A DNA stretch of 64,000 bases, from contig NC_039358.1 in the NCBI RefSeq assembly GCF_003573695.1, positions 193,044,418-193,108,417 on the forward strand, read 5' to 3'. Within the stretch, counting starts at the first letter, position 1; every line of letters begins with the position of its first letter. This document shows, piece after piece, positions 44,462-56,441 of the stretch. This stretch comes from Papaver somniferum (taxonomy: Eukaryota; Streptophyta; Magnoliopsida; Ranunculales; Papaveraceae). The position numbers and the translations under genes are program-made. The notes beneath the pieces are model-generated. The model ran no database searches and was not told the DNA's origin. It saw only the letters and a list, made by a program, of their open reading frames with translations.

Positions 44462-46193
44462 TGTTAGAGCATTGCTCGGTCGAATTCGCATGCGTTGCTA
44501 TCTCAAGCATGTTTGTCAATGTTAGTGATCAAAACTATAAATCTTGATTTCTAGTCTACTATATCTAAGGTATCGGACTAGGATAGAAAGTGTAGTTGAG
44601 CTCAAGAACTCCATGGCAATCATCATACAAGACGAAGGACTACTCAAGGAACCGGTGGATCTTCATCGACTAAAAGGTATGTGGAGACTTGAACTTATCT
44701 ATCACTCAAAAGTCTATTTATCTCCTATCTTGAGACAAAAGTCATTTTGCAATATAGACTTAGATTATACACATTTGCTATTTCGAGCCGAGTTTATCTC
44801 GCCTATCTATTTCTCGAAATATGTGTTGGTAAGCTTTCGCTTTATCCAAGTTCATCTTTACCTAGTAACGAAAGTCATGACAAGTTTCAATCACTTTGAA
44901 AATTGCTTACTTTGACGAAAAATAGTTTGTGAATAACAACTATAGAATATCAACGTCCTCTAAGAATGTTTCAATGATTGAAATGAGAGTTTAGATTATA
45001 TAATCATTGGAGGATATAAGCATTGTTGTGGAAACACATATATGTATAAGTCCTTATTCCTTGAACCGAAGTTTGCTTACTTTGTTGATCAAGAGAACAG
45101 GCATGGTGGCGTGAGGCAAGTCCGTGAACTCAGTCCGCAAACTGGTGGAAGTTCTCGTCTCGAGAATTTCTGCTGTGAACTCCGTATGGGAACTTAAGTC
45201 CGCGAACCCAGTCCGCGAACTTGAGTAGGTTATATCTAAAAACGATGTTTATGAACTTATTCTTATATAAACTAAGGAATGCAAACTGAAAACCGTGGCT
45301 ATATAGTTCATGAACCGATTCGAGTGAATCAAATCGTTTTTGCTTCGATTGTGTCTTGTGTAGTTACATAATATTTCCTTGCAATTGAACAACTCTCTAA
45401 CTAGTTCATTTGAGTCACTTGAACTAGTTATGGTGAAGAAGAATATGGTTGATATGAAAGTGATCATATGGCTAACCATTTGGTTGACTATTGTTGAACC
45501 AACAAATGTACAAGTTTGGGTACGGTTACACAAGCCTAGAAACGTGCATTTCATTTGTGTGTAACAAGCTAGTTTTCGATGAATATTGAATGCTTTGTTA
45601 CCAAGCTAACATTGATTGCAAACCCTGATTTGAAAGACTATATAAGGGAGAACTCTAGCAACTGGAAAACCTAATCCCCACACCCTCTGTGTGATACTAG
45701 TTGTGCCAAGCAAGAGTCGATTCTACTTTAACCTTTGGTTTCTTCTTCTAAACCAGGTTAACGACTTAAAGACTTCATTGGGATTGTGAAGACAGACCGA
45801 TACTAGTTTATCGTAGTTGTGTGATCTGATCTTGTTGTTTCTATTGTACGAGTACAATTGTAATAATTGGCTTGAGATTGATATCTCTGATAGGCAAGAT
45901 ATAAAAGTAATCACAAACACTTCGTCTCATCGTTTGTGATTCCACAATATCTTTTTTCGCTGCGTCGATTAAGATTATTGTGAGGTGAATGATAATACTA
46001 GGATGTTCTTCGAGAATATAAGTCCGGTTTATCAATTGGTTCTTGTTCACCTTGATTTATCAAAAGACGGAACAAAACTCGTGGGTATATTCGTGGGAGA
46101 CAGATTTATCTATTACCGTAGATTTTTCTGTGTGATACAAATTTGTTTATTAAAGTCTCCGGCTTTGGGTCATAGCAACTCTTAGTTGTGGGT

Positions 46194-46206
46194 GAGATCA
46201 GCTAAG
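46194..46206 (-). repeat. Target-site duplication of LINE H, left copy
   Basis: GAGATCAGCTAAG here and GAGATCATCTAAG at 49889-49901, 13 bp with one mismatch, flank H. Confidence 0.85.
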
Positions 46207-47726
46207 TTTTTTTTTTTTTTGCTAGGTCAAAATGGTTTATTAAAGCAAAAAAACGTAATTACAAGAATTACAAAATGGGAAGCTCTAGGCCTCCCCACCC
46301 CCATAAACCAAAGGGGCATAAAACTCTAAAAACTCATAAAATAAGCTCCAAAACACTAAAAAAAAACCATAAAGAAGAGATCTAGAAAATTAAAAATGTT
46401 TTCGTCCCTTATTTCCAACTCTAGAACTCTTCTTCTTGGGAATGAGACCAGCAATTATTTGAGTCAAATCATAGTCTCCATAGGACTCTTTGTATTCGTC
46501 TACATAGTCATCATAGGTTTCATCATAGTCATAATCCTCTCCATTTTCATCTGAAGCATAATTACCACCGGAACAAGCTTAATAGGAGATTGAGCTTTCT
46601 TCTTAGTTGACATTCTATCCATTTGCTCCTTTTTTCCCTTGAAATAGTCTTTTCTAAAGGCTGGATCTCTAATGAAATTAGCACGCACTTCATCAATCTG
46701 AATGGTGCTTGCCTCCTCTAATTCCTCATTTGTCAAAATATTATTCATATCAAAAACACATTCGTCTAACCCGATTTGGCTAGGAGTTTCCTCATTGGAC
46801 CTAGAATTCGTAGCCATGATTTTGGCAGCTTGCTTGGCCACTTTTCTAGCTTGTTTACTTGCTAAAATATCTGCATCAACTTCATCCCAATATTTCGAAC
46901 CCATACTGTTTCTGAGTCACTTGAGTCATCTTGTTCCTCCTCCACCAAAGCCTCACTAGAATCATTAGCAAGGCCTAATTCAGAAGCTAGGGCGCCATAC
47001 TTGTTATTCACCACTAATTCTGTATGAAAAAGCTCATCACAAAAGGAGTTTCAAAATATTTAAATTTAAAAGGAGTACCTTTGTTTGGGGAACTCTTACT
47101 CTTTACTGTTTTCCAATCCTATTTAATTGAATCAGACACGGAAGTAGCTTCCAAAACTGAGTTTGTCTTTAAAACGGACTCTGGCATTGGAATTGTGTTC
47201 GAAACATGAGAGTTAATCACGGCCTGAGTGGACCGATTCTCAGAATTATTCTTGGTTACGGCTTTCACATTCAAATCCTGAGAATTCACGGGCCGGATTT
47301 TACTTCTCGTAGTTTGCTTGGACACAGAAAAAGTTTCCAAACCTGAGTTTGGCTTTGATACGGACCCTGAAATTGGATTTATACTCAAACCCTGAGAGTT
47401 CACGGCCTGAATATGAATATTAGTTGTTTGCTTGGACACGGACCTTATCTCAGAGTTATCTTTGGTCATGGGCGTTGGCTGAATAGCCATATTTTGCACA
47501 GACTTGTTTTCTGGCGGAACAGCTGCATGAATTGCATGAACCTTTGTGCACGCAGCAAGATCTTTTTTTGGCTTCAATTACGTTTTTACATCTCATCAAT
47601 TTGATCAGCTTCGCGATATTCAATAAAAGAGTTATTAAGCTCTTCCTCCAACTTCTTATCATCATCACACTCTTAAAGAGAAGTATCATTAGAATAGCAC
47701 TGATAGTTGTTTCTCCTTCTGCCCTA

Positions 47727-47735
47727 TTTTCTTTA
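47727..47735. repeat. Target-site duplication of MITE M, left copy
   Basis: TTTTCTTTA, repeated at 48675-48683. Nine bases is the duplication size of Mutator-like elements. Confidence 0.8.
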
Positions 47736-48674
47736 GGGAAAATTGGGAATATGTCCCGTTTTCACTAATTGAATTGGGGATCCGTCTCCAAACGGAAAAA
47801 ATTAAGAAATCTATCCCATCCATCCAAAAACTCAGTTAACTAGTCAATTAGACACACATACGACAACACACGTGCAAATAAAAGACCAAGATGCCCTTAA
47901 CATTGTAAACTGATTTCTTCATCATTTTTGAAGATAACATACTTATGTTCGTCAACTGATACAGACATGGGAGACATGGGAAATGAGAAAACAAAAAATT
48001 GAATCGGCGCAGTTATGTACAAATAATCAAAAATGAAAATTTTTGAGTGAGGAAGCATAATATTATGGTCTACTGCTTGGTTGTTCCGTTACAATTTTCA
48101 TTACAAGTTCCTTAAAATAATCATCTTTGGTTTCCCAAATGGGTTTGATATAATCAATCAAGCATATATTTCATGTTACAATTAAATGAAATTAAACACC
48201 ACAGCTGCGAAATACAATCAATCACACAAGTGGGTTTGATATACTAACCGGTATTTACAATTCATCATCCATATCTCAATTTTGCGCCATTTGAAGATTG
48301 AAAGAGGAGAAGCAGGAAGTCTTGTATTGTTTACGCAGTGATATTCGATCCATATAGGATCAAACTTAGTGCTTCGATTAGTTTATCATCGGCAAACTAC
48401 TTTGACTGTATACGATTTTTATATACCTTCACTGCATGAATTTCTCATTTTCTTTTCTTTGTTCAGTCAGTTTCTAATCTTCTCCGTAAACATTTTTTAT
48501 AAAAATAAGGGTATGTAGGTAATATTTTTAGAGATTATGACCAGTCAAAATGAAGTATTGACTATTTAACTGAGTTTTTGGATGGATGAGATAGACTCCT
48601 TAATTTTTTCAGTTTGGGGACGGATCCCCAACTCAATTAGTGAAAACGGGACATATTCCCAATTTCTCCATCCC
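47736..48674. mobile_element. Element M: Mutator-like non-autonomous DNA transposon (MITE)
   Basis: About 100-bp terminal inverted repeats: the left begins GGGAAAATTGGGAATATGTC and the right, read inverted, GGGATGGAGAAATTGGGAAT. They continue with high similarity through GTTTTCACTAATTGA, TTGGGGATCCGTC, AAAAAATTAAG and a CTCATCCATCCAAAAACTC-like stretch. The element is 939 bp with a 9-bp duplication. The interior is AT-rich with no transposase. The left terminus lacks about five bases found at the right. Confidence 0.85.
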
Positions 48675-49888
48675 TTTTCTTTACCGGACTGAACAGATTT
48701 ATCATGATCTGCATGGGAACCATGCAAATTACCATGCATATTATTCCTATCCATATGAACTTCTGCCATGTCTGTAGAACTTTTAGCTTTATTAACTACA
48801 GAAGTTGAAGTTGTAAACTCGTCACTTGTTACCTCAACATATTCTGAAATAACAGGAATGAGAGGAGCATGTTTTCCTTTCTCTTTAGATTTATCCATAG
48901 TTGAAGAACACCCAACACCTGTAGTATTTGAAATAGACTTTTTAACCTGCCATTCCTTTTTATTTTTCTGGAAACCCACCTGTAGAATCATTCAATTCAT
49001 GTTTCCCTTCCATAACAGAACTCCCTAAGATCTTACGAGCAGCAAGACAACTCTCAAATTTATTCCCCATAATTTTACAATAAGTACAAAACTTAATATT
49101 CTCCATATCCTGTATTTCCACATATTGCCAAAACTCCCTTCTGTTAGCTTTAAGCCGTATTATTTTAGGAATTACCTTAGCAAAATATATGTCAATCAAC
49201 ACAACAGCATAATTACCAACATCATGATCCAACGTTTTTTGATCTATAGCAATTGGTTTACCAAGAATTTTTGCAATGGAAAGAAGGATTTTTTTAGTCC
49301 ACAACTCAATGAACAAGCCAGGAAAACTCACCTAAACTGTAGCATGAGATGTATTTTTCCTCTCTGGATCAAAGTTAGGATAAAAATTCATAACCCTAAG
49401 AGTTTGATTTTGAATCTTCCATGAATCACCATGCCAAACTCGTTCTTTATCCTCTGCAGAAATCAGTTTGATGATGAAAAAACCCTTAGTCATAGGAACC
49501 AGTTTGCACCTTCTATCACCAAGACCCCATTGTTCTTCCAAACATTTTTGAACATCATTAAGTTTTAAACCTTTGAAGTTCAGTCTCCCAATAAGATTGA
49601 ACTGGAAGATATCACGCCCTTCTTGAGTGAGTTCCACAGGTAAAACCAATGCTGGTTCTTTAAAATATAATGACGCCTTAGGAAGAGATGTTAAATCAAT
49701 ATCTGTTAGCATATAAGGTTTTTTACCCTTAACTAAATCAGCAAAACTCACGGATTTAACCCCATGTGAAATCACGTTTGAAACAGGATTTTTCCCCATC
49801 CTAAATCACCAAAAGATGATCAAGGATGAAGGAAAAACATGAAAAAGTTCGAAACCCTAGAAAAATCGCATATGGAGAGAAAAATCCC

Positions 49889-49901
49889 GAGATCATCTAA
49901 G
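49889..49901 (-). repeat. Target-site duplication of LINE H, right copy
   Basis: GAGATCATCTAAG, matching 46194-46206 except one base. Confidence 0.85.
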
Positions 49902-50479
49902 GGAATCAAGTACGTAGCATCCTGCTGGGATCAGAGACATAGGAGCATAATTGTACCTTGGATCAGTGTGAGATTGATTGGGGTTCAACTACGGTACAGA
50001 CCGAAGTTAATTTGGAGTAGGCTAGTGTCTGTAGCGACTTAATACAATGTGTGTTCAATATGGACTAGGTCCCGGGGTTTTTCTATATTTGCGGTTTCCT
50101 CGTTAACAAAATTCTGGTGTCTGTGTTATTTCTTTTCCGCATTATATTTTGTTATATAATTGAAATATTACAGGTTGTGCGTTGTTCAATCAATTAGAAT
50201 ATCCAACCTTTTGGTTGTTGATTTAAATTGATTGATACTTGGATATTGGTCTTTGGCACCATCCAAGTTATCTCTCTAGTATTTGATAAAGACTCGCAGA
50301 TTTCTATTTGCTTAAGTATATATCAAATCGAGATATTCAGATATAAACTCTTTGATATACTTTTTATCTTGATTGAGTCTGACTGTCTAGTTGATTCTCT
50401 AGAAAGTATATTGGAGTTTGTCCATACAGATTGCTAAGCAAAATATTGGGTGTGGTTGTTGTACCCCCGCCTTTTCAAT

Positions 50480-50491
50480 TGGTATCAGAGC
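50480..50491 (+). other. Primer-binding site of copia E (initiator tRNA-Met)
   Basis: TGGTATCAGAGC, the canonical plant copia site, two bases after the LTR end. Confidence 0.9.
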
Positions 50492-50543
50492 AGGCAAACA
50501 CGTTCAAGACCTCACAAGTCTATGTTTGTAGCGATCTGACTCT

Positions 50544-51905
50544 ATGGACAGAGGTGCTATCTCAATTAACGTACCACCAGTTTTCGATGGTTCAAACTAC
50601 CCATGCTGGAAAGTTGTTATGCGCGCTTTTTTTCAAGCTCGTGATTTTTGAGTATGGGTACATGTTATTAATGGCTATGATCCTCCGGTTAATACAAAAG
50701 GCGATGTATCTATACCTAAGGATGTTGGTAGTTATAGTCCACAAGAAATCCTTGCTGCAAAGCAAAATTCTGAAGGCTTGAATGCTATCAGACAGGCCAT
50801 TACCCCAAACCTTCATCACTATGCGTCTAAAGATGCCTGGGATATCTTAGAAACTACTTTTGAAGTCAACAGATACGTTTCTAAGAAGTATACCATCGAT
50901 GGAGGAAATAACCTCAACACTCTTTCCGAAAATATTTCTTTTGGAAAGGTAAGAATTCCTGATAAAAATTCTGTTCAAACTGTTGCATTCAATGCTGTTT
51001 CCGACACAAGTGAATTCTCTACCTTGTCTTGGGCTGATAAATGTTGTTCACATGGTATCTGGTTTGAAAAACCATTGATAACAGAAAATATTAAAGAATT
51101 TGTAAAAAGAAGCATTAGACGTAACAAACAGTTTTTGTCAGCCTTCACTGCTAATGATTCCGTGAAAGAAAGATCTCTTAGTGTCAACCGTTTGAATACG
51201 ATTGATGAATGTGATGAACCCTCAGCTCTTACAGTAGTAACATCCACATATTCAAGTTCTGATTCAGAGTTTGAGTCAGACACAAAGATTTTCGAATTCT
51301 TGAATAAAGAGGTTCTTCAAGAAAATCTTCAATTAAAAACTTTATTGAAGAAACTAGAATCATTAATCCAGGTGAAAAATCTTGAGATAGACTGTCTTAA
51401 TGATAAACTCACCAGAACCATTGCTTTAAAGGAGAAAGAGATTAATACTCTTAAGGATGATCTACAAATATTTTATGGAAGCTCTGACCAAATCTCAGCA
51501 ATGTCATTTGGTCAGAAGTCCTTTGTAAACACTAATGGTTTAGGATTTAAAAGGAAGTGTGCAGGCATTGTCAACCCCGTTGCTTCTATTGATCAGGGAA
51601 AAATAAAAGTTGAATGTTGTGTTAAACAGAAGGCACCTCAACAAGACAAAGGAGCCTTGATCTGTTCGTTTTGTGGGAACGCAAATCATGTTCAAAGTAC
51701 GTGCTGGAGATTCAGAAGGAGCAATAAGAATCTCTCTAAACTGCAGAAGAACATGCAAAAGATGAGTCTGAATAATCATCGTGGCTCCCATAAAACCAGT
51801 GTTTTCAGAATCAAAAGAGGTAGGAGTTATGTTTACACAACAAACCTTGGTAAATCACTATGTGATAAACAAAGAGAGCGGTCTGCTCACAACGTCTCTA
51901 TCTAA
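50544..51905 (+). pseudogene. gag of copia E (one in-frame stop)
   Basis: Capsid protein. The ATG at 50544 (MDRGAISINVPPVFDGSNYP) leads into the copia gag N-terminus (CWKVVMRAFFQA). A TGA at 50649-50651 interrupts, and the same frame continues (VWVHVINGYDPP, NAIRQAITPNLHHYASKDAW) to TAA at 51903-51905. A coiled coil follows (EVLQENLQLKTLLKKLESL, then IQVKNLEIDCLNDKL), and the zinc knuckle CSFCGNANHVQSTC is a perfect CX2CX4HX4C. The central UBN2 region is shortened compared with other SIRE-like gags. The frame ends without passing into pol. Confidence 0.8.
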
Positions 51906-52184
51906 TTCTAGAGATGTTCGCATCCTCATCTTTAACTTGAGAAAATGAGACTCTGCGTCTTTGTCGCTCAAGTAGTGTATTTATTGTTGTTAAGAAAATA
52001 ATCTCCTAACAATATAGATATTGATTATCTAAACTATGGAAGACTTGTTCTTCTAGGGTTCAGACGCTCACTAGTCTATTTATTACATTTGTAGACTTTT
52101 TTCCTTTCTTCCCTAAAAAGATACAGTTTCATAGCTCCTGTAACTAGAGGCATCACAAGCAGAGATGCAGTCCAAGCAATCAAT

Positions 52185-52559
52185 GTGTATCTTTGTAAGG
52201 GAATCTCTTCCTCAAAGGTGAAGAAAGTGAAGACTACAAATTATGGAGAAGGTTCTTCCTCTAACTACCTCTTGTCTTTTTATCAGCTTGATGATAACTT
52301 CAGGGGTTTGGTGAAAGATTTCATCAACAGAAGAAACAATTTAAAATCTCAAATTGTTTCGTATTTAGAAGAGATAGCTCACTATGAACAAATGTTGTCT
52401 CTTTCAAAAAACACCTTGCGTAAGCTAAAGAGAGAACTTAGTGAGTTGACTGATATTTCTGAAGATTTTGAGGAATTGAACGATCTCATAATCAATGAGT
52501 TTTTCAATAATAAGAAGGAATTATCTGTAGAGGCTCTGAGAAAGCTCTACAACAACTAG
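52185..52559 (+). CDS. Coiled-coil ORF of copia E, function unknown
   Basis: A short frame of 124 codons without stops. The first 30 residues are Lys/Ser-rich. The rest is a predicted helix of heptad character (VKDFINRRNNLKSQIVSYLE, MLSLSKNTLRKLKRELSEL) and acidic-leucine rich (DFEELNDLIINEFF). It lies downstream of gag, where pol would be expected. It might be the end of an env-like or accessory protein as in SIRE elements, or host sequence picked up by E. I recognise no family. Confidence 0.4.
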   Translation: MYLCKGISSSKVKKVKTTNYGEGSSSNYLLSFYQLDDNFRGLVKDFINRRNNLKSQIVSYLEEIAHYEQMLSLSKNTLRKLKRELSELTDISEDFEELNDLIINEFFNNKKELSVEALRKLYNN

Positions 52560-53064
52560 TAAGTCTTCGGATAAGAATTCTATTTTTCTTTTTCTATTTA
52601 GAAGAATAACTAGTGTTTGGAATAGCCATTATTGTGATTACACATAGATATGCCCAACGTTTTCATCTTCATGTTTTTAGATTTATTGGTTTAAATTCTA
52701 AACTTGTTTGGAAGATGATTTTTGCAGTATTAATATTTATGGTTTTATATATTGCAATATTGTTATGGGATATGTGTGTTCACGTCCGTGAACTTTGATT
52801 GTTCCATACCTTGTCAAAAGTAAAGTCTTTCTTATGTCGATATGCATGTATTGATAAAACAATGAATAGACTTTTGACAAATACAAAAGTTAAGCCTATT
52901 ATGTCATTTATTGATGGAAGATAGGTTAAAATCTTTTGTTTGCAAGGATTATGTCAATTGAATGTCGTTATGCGAATAGTGATGGAAAATAGAATGAATC
53001 CTTGTGTATTACGCAGTATTGATCTTCCCTGATCCATATTTTATACATTACTGTGAGGCTCTGT
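52560..53064 (+). other. AT-rich stretch of copia E without a gene
   Basis: About 500 bp with no convincing frame. The small frame at 52613-52798 is hydrophobic low-complexity DNA. Confidence 0.4.
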
Positions 53065-53400
53065 AAAATGTCTTATGACGAACAAGTTGATTATTCTTAT
53101 GATTAGCTTTGTTGTTGTTCCGTGAGGTACTTTATGTCGAGCATATTCAACTAAATTAATCATCTTGTTTGGTTATTTAGTTGTTGCTCCGTAAGTTTTC
53201 TTATGTCGAGCATGACCAATTAAATTGATTACTTTTGTGATTATTTTGTTTGTGTACTTCAATTAGATTAATTATGGGTTCTCTTGTGATTAATCTAGTT
53301 GTATATTTTGAGTCTCCATAAGTTCGCTTATGTTTGAGCATTTTTCAATTGAATTAATCATGGGTTATCTCGTGGTTAGTTTAATTGAATATTTTGGATT
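53065..53400 (+). repeat. Degenerate tandem repeats in the 3' part of copia E
   Basis: Units like CCGTAAGTTTTCTTATGTCG + AGCAT, followed by AATTAAATTGATTA and TTGTTGTT words, recur four times at irregular spacing near 53070, 53118, 53190 and 53316, with 70 to 126 bp between starts. Confidence 0.6.
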
Positions 53401-53740
53401 CAAATTCATACTTGTATGTGATTTGTTATGTCCAAAGAAATCCTTATTTTCCTTCGAAATTAAGGTCGCTCTTGTTGTTCTTTCGGGAATGACATTTTAT
53501 GGCGGAAAGTTCTTAATTGAACTTGTGCTCAATTGCCAAATCTTTGCGGGGAGTGCGGCTGTGGAATATTATAGGGGTTATCTTGTATCTTTACAAACTC
53601 CTTGATGAATGCGTTTAGCTTCGGCTTTATGATTGCATCTAAATAAGATGATATATTTTTGCTTTCTTTTGGTCAAGAAATGTCTCTTTCGGAAATTTCA
53701 TTAGGATCCCGTTCTTGTACCTTTGCCAATTTTATTGACA

Positions 53741-53850
53741 AAAAGGGGGAGAATTAATATGTAGTTCACACTACAAATACATATGGTTTTCAGATCATTA
53801 TGTAAGGGGGAGTGGTTTCCGTGTATTGTTGTTGACTAGGGGGAGTGATA
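53741..53850 (+). other. Three G-rich polypurine tracts of copia E
   Basis: AAAAAGGGGGAGAATT near 53741, TAAGGGGGAGTGG near 53803 and TAGGGGGAGTGA near 53838. Repeated GGGGGAG tracts are usual in the 3' regions of SIRE-like copia elements. The 3' LTR itself is not seen before element D. Confidence 0.55.
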
Positions 53851-54978
53851 CATATCACCATAGTATTGTTGTTGAAGTTGTGATACAATTGAACTTTGAC
53901 GCTGTGTAATGATACTATGACACCGTATAACAATGACTGAGACCTCTTGTTTTCTTGTTGTTATAGCTACGGATTTTCAACAAAGATGATTGATAAGCAC
54001 TTAAGTGCGACACTTTTATACCCACATTTATACTAGCTAGTTCTCCATATTTTGTTAATAACATTGTTTTAAGTCATTTACAGGAATTACAAGTAAAACC
54101 TATTCACCCCGAAAATAAATGGCTAAACGATGAGCTGAATGGCGATTGCGACAACAAAGCTCAAGGAAACAAAAGAGGTCGGGCCTGTGGTGGTCTGCCT
54201 TGTACGCTCGTGCTTCTCACCACTCGGGCCACTTACTTGGCCGTTTCATTTCACGGACAGAGTGAATGGTGGATCAAAGAAAGTGGGATACGTGGCAGCT
54301 CTTCCACCACATTCCTTTTGTGATATTCACTTCAACATTTTCATTTCCTTCTTATCACACGAAAATGGATCTGAGCATCATCTTCCTTAGAGCAACTGCT
54401 ATTAACAGAGATGGAGTCCTCATGGATCGATACAAATTGATGAGGTATTGCGGATATTTACACTACAAAGGTCAGATTCAAATCACAAGGGTTGTATTTT
54501 ATCGTTTCTACAAATAGGATTATGGAGTTCTCTACAACAACAGATTTGGGGGTTTTGTGTATGGAGTAAAATTGGGGTTTGATTGATTGAAGGTTGCAGA
54601 TGATGGCATCTTAAAAACATGGGTTGAATTCTTAGATGGGTTTTTGCTTGAGCGAAATGGGTCTGATGTTGGAATTCCACAGGAAATTCTCGGAAATTTT
54701 CATGGCAGTAACATCGATTGAATTTGGGGGTAAATATTTGAAGACGAATTGACTAGATGTGGATCTGTTATGTGGGTACTTGATTGAGACTGAAATTATG
54801 AAGCTGGTGTCGGTTGTTAGTGATTTGGCTGGTTAAGTAATCTCGGCAGAAAGAGTCAGTTGAAACTGATGCTAATGGTGGCAGTAAGTAGCATCGTCAT
54901 TAGCAGATTTCAGGGTCTTGTTTGGTGTTGATGGAGGAGACAGAGTAGCTGCTATTGAATTGAGTATAATTGATCATC

Positions 54979-54992
54979 ATGAACTCTTGGTT
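54979..54992 (+). repeat. Target-site duplication of LINE L, left copy
   Basis: ATGAACTCTTGGTT, identical to 60123-60136. Confidence 0.92.
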
Positions 54993-55211
54993 ATATCTGA
55001 TGACGAAAAAGTGAAGTGAGATTGGACTCGGCGACGGAGAGCAAAAGTGACTCGGCGACGGAATCGGTGCTTGACTCGAAATTTTTTCTTCATCATTTTC
55101 TTGATTTCTGTTCAACCAAGCATTAATTTCAGGTGATTTTGTTGAATCTTACATCATTCATCATGGTTACTGAAATTAATTTGTCTTAAATCAGGTGTTT
55201 TATTTCGAAAA

Positions 55212-56441
55212 ATGGAATGTAAGAAAAAATCTGAGTCTGATAATAATTCATCAGTTGAAGGTATGAAAATTCCTTCGATTGAATTACCTGATGAATTATT
55301 TGAGAAAAGTTTAGATCCATGGCGTTTTTCTTTAATTGGTAGATTAAATTGACATAAGATTAAATTTGTTGATGCTGCAATAATTCTTAGAAATAAATGG
55401 AAATTAATTGGAGATTGTAAGCTAATTCCATTAGGTAGAGGTTTCTTTACCATCAAATTGGATAATATTACAGATCGTAACTACATCAAGTCTCAGGTAT
55501 GGGAAGTTACAGATCAAATTTTGAAGATTAGAAATTGGGTGTATAACTTTCGGCCTATCAGTCAAAGAACTTCTAAGGCGTTTGTTTGGGTGAGATTTCC
55601 AGGTTTAGGTCTTGAATTCTGGAGTGAATCAATTTTATTCAAAATTTGTGAAGAAATAGGAACTCCAATTAAAATTGATGAAGCAACAGCTAAATGTGAT
55701 GTTGGATATTATGCAAATGTATTGGTTGAGGTGGATTTTGCTTCTTCAGTTCCAAATAAAGTATGGATTGGAACTAAATATGGGGGTTTTTTTCAAGAGA
55801 TTTCCATTCCAGATTGTCCAAAATACTGCAGCTGCTGCAAAATGGTAGGTCACTTTATCACAGAATGTAGAGTTGAAAAAGCAAAAAGGAATGAAACTAC
55901 TCCACAACAACCTAAGAGCTCCTCAAAAAGTCCTCAGCAGCCTAATTCAAGTTCAAAAAACACTCTGAATACTTTATCTTCAGTAAGTGTTCCTAGATCA
56001 TTGCCCTTTGATATTTGTGATACATCAGCAGAAGACAATGAAAGCTCAGTTATCCATACAATTCATGCTACTCCAACAGTTCCAGCTCATCAAATTATTC
56101 ACACTGCTAATACTGGAAGATTCAGTCCTCTTGAATGTGTTCAAGAAAATGTTTTTGAAGATATTGTGGTTAATGAAGATAAAAAAGATGATGTTGTAGA
56201 AACTCCTCAAATCAAATTTGTAAATGGAAAGACAGGAACTATCTCTGATGAAACTGTTAAGGTTACATCATGGTCTAAAGTGGTTGAAAAGCAAGTGATT
56301 AATCCTACTTCTATTACTTCCACTTCTCAACATTATCCAGGTGCAGTTAAAGGTGGTAATCCAATTTTTATAAATAAGAAACATAATCTCAAACAAAATC
56401 AAGGTAAGGAAGGTACCAAAAATCCTCCACCACCAAGATGA
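55212..56441 (+). pseudogene. ORF1 of LINE L (DUF4283 and CCHC knuckle; one stop)
   Basis: RNA-binding protein of the L1 particle. The ATG at 55212 gives MECKKKSESDNNSS. Then comes the DUF4283-like domain (DPWRFSLIGRLN, LIPLGRGFFTIKL, AFVWVRFPGLGLEFW). A knuckle CSCCKMVGHFITEC, a perfect CX2CX4HX4C, lies near 55,830, followed by a Ser/Gln/Pro-rich tail. The only lesion is TGA at 55350-55352, residue 47, where related ORF1s have Trp (TGG). The stop TGA at 56439-56441 overlaps the start of ORF2 (ATGA). Confidence 0.88.

Larger units (their letters stand above)
46500..49799 (-). pseudogene. ORF1 of LINE H (DUF4283 plus knuckle), interrupted by MITE M
   Basis: RNA-binding protein of plant L1 elements. 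The ATG at 49799 (MGKNPVSNVISHGVKSVSFADLV) leads into the DUF4283-like domain (FQFNLIGRLNFKGLKLNDVQ, MTKGFFIIKLISAEDKERVW, QTLRVMNFYPNFDP). A TAG at 49332-49334 then interrupts where related proteins have Trp, before FPGLFIELWTKKIL and a knuckle CTYCKIMGNKFESC in which His is replaced by Asn. A frameshift lies near 48,975. MITE M splits the low-complexity C-terminal half. After M the protein has internal repeats (SVSKQTT...VNSQGL, SVSKQTT...VNSQDL) and ends with a basic-acidic region (ASKQARKVAKQAAKIM). Confidence 0.75.
46207..49888 (-). mobile_element. Element H: L1-type LINE with ORF1 only
   Basis: Minus-strand retroposon bounded by 13-bp target duplications. Its 3' end is a T run on the plus strand (46207-46220), that is, a poly(A) tail, and its 5' end at 49888 is followed by a short leader and the ORF1 start at 49799. 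No endonuclease or RT is present; ORF1 runs nearly to the tail. Without MITE M and its duplication it is about 2.7 kb. Because both ends are intact, this is not a 5' truncation. Confidence 0.82.
44462..50477 (+). repeat. 5' LTR of copia E (contains LINE H)
   Basis: The left part 44462-46206 begins TGTTAGAG and the right part 49902-50477 ends just before the primer site. The 13-bp repeats GAGATCAGCTAAG/GAGATCATCTAAG join them around LINE H. 45,110-45,230 has repeated GTCCGCGAAC and GTGAACTC words. No gene is seen in either part. Confidence 0.72.
44462..53990 (+). mobile_element. Element E: copia element with long LTR, gag without pol
   Basis: LTR from TGTTAGAG at 44462 to TTTTCA at 50477, split by LINE H; primer site TGGTATCAGAGC at 50480; gag 50544-51905; a coiled-coil ORF 52185-52559; then degenerate repeats and three GGGGGAG tracts. 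Element D breaks it at 53991. Without H the LTR is about 2.3 kb, large for copia. Large gag, long LTR and multiple G-rich tracts suggest the SIRE/Maximus lineage. No protease, integrase or RT is seen before the break. Confidence 0.72.

Noticed and set aside
48566..48683. LTR-like inverted sequence as a target for a LINE hairpin
   Set aside because: The inverted copies at 47,736 and 48,560-48,674 with a 9-bp duplication are better explained as the ends of MITE M.
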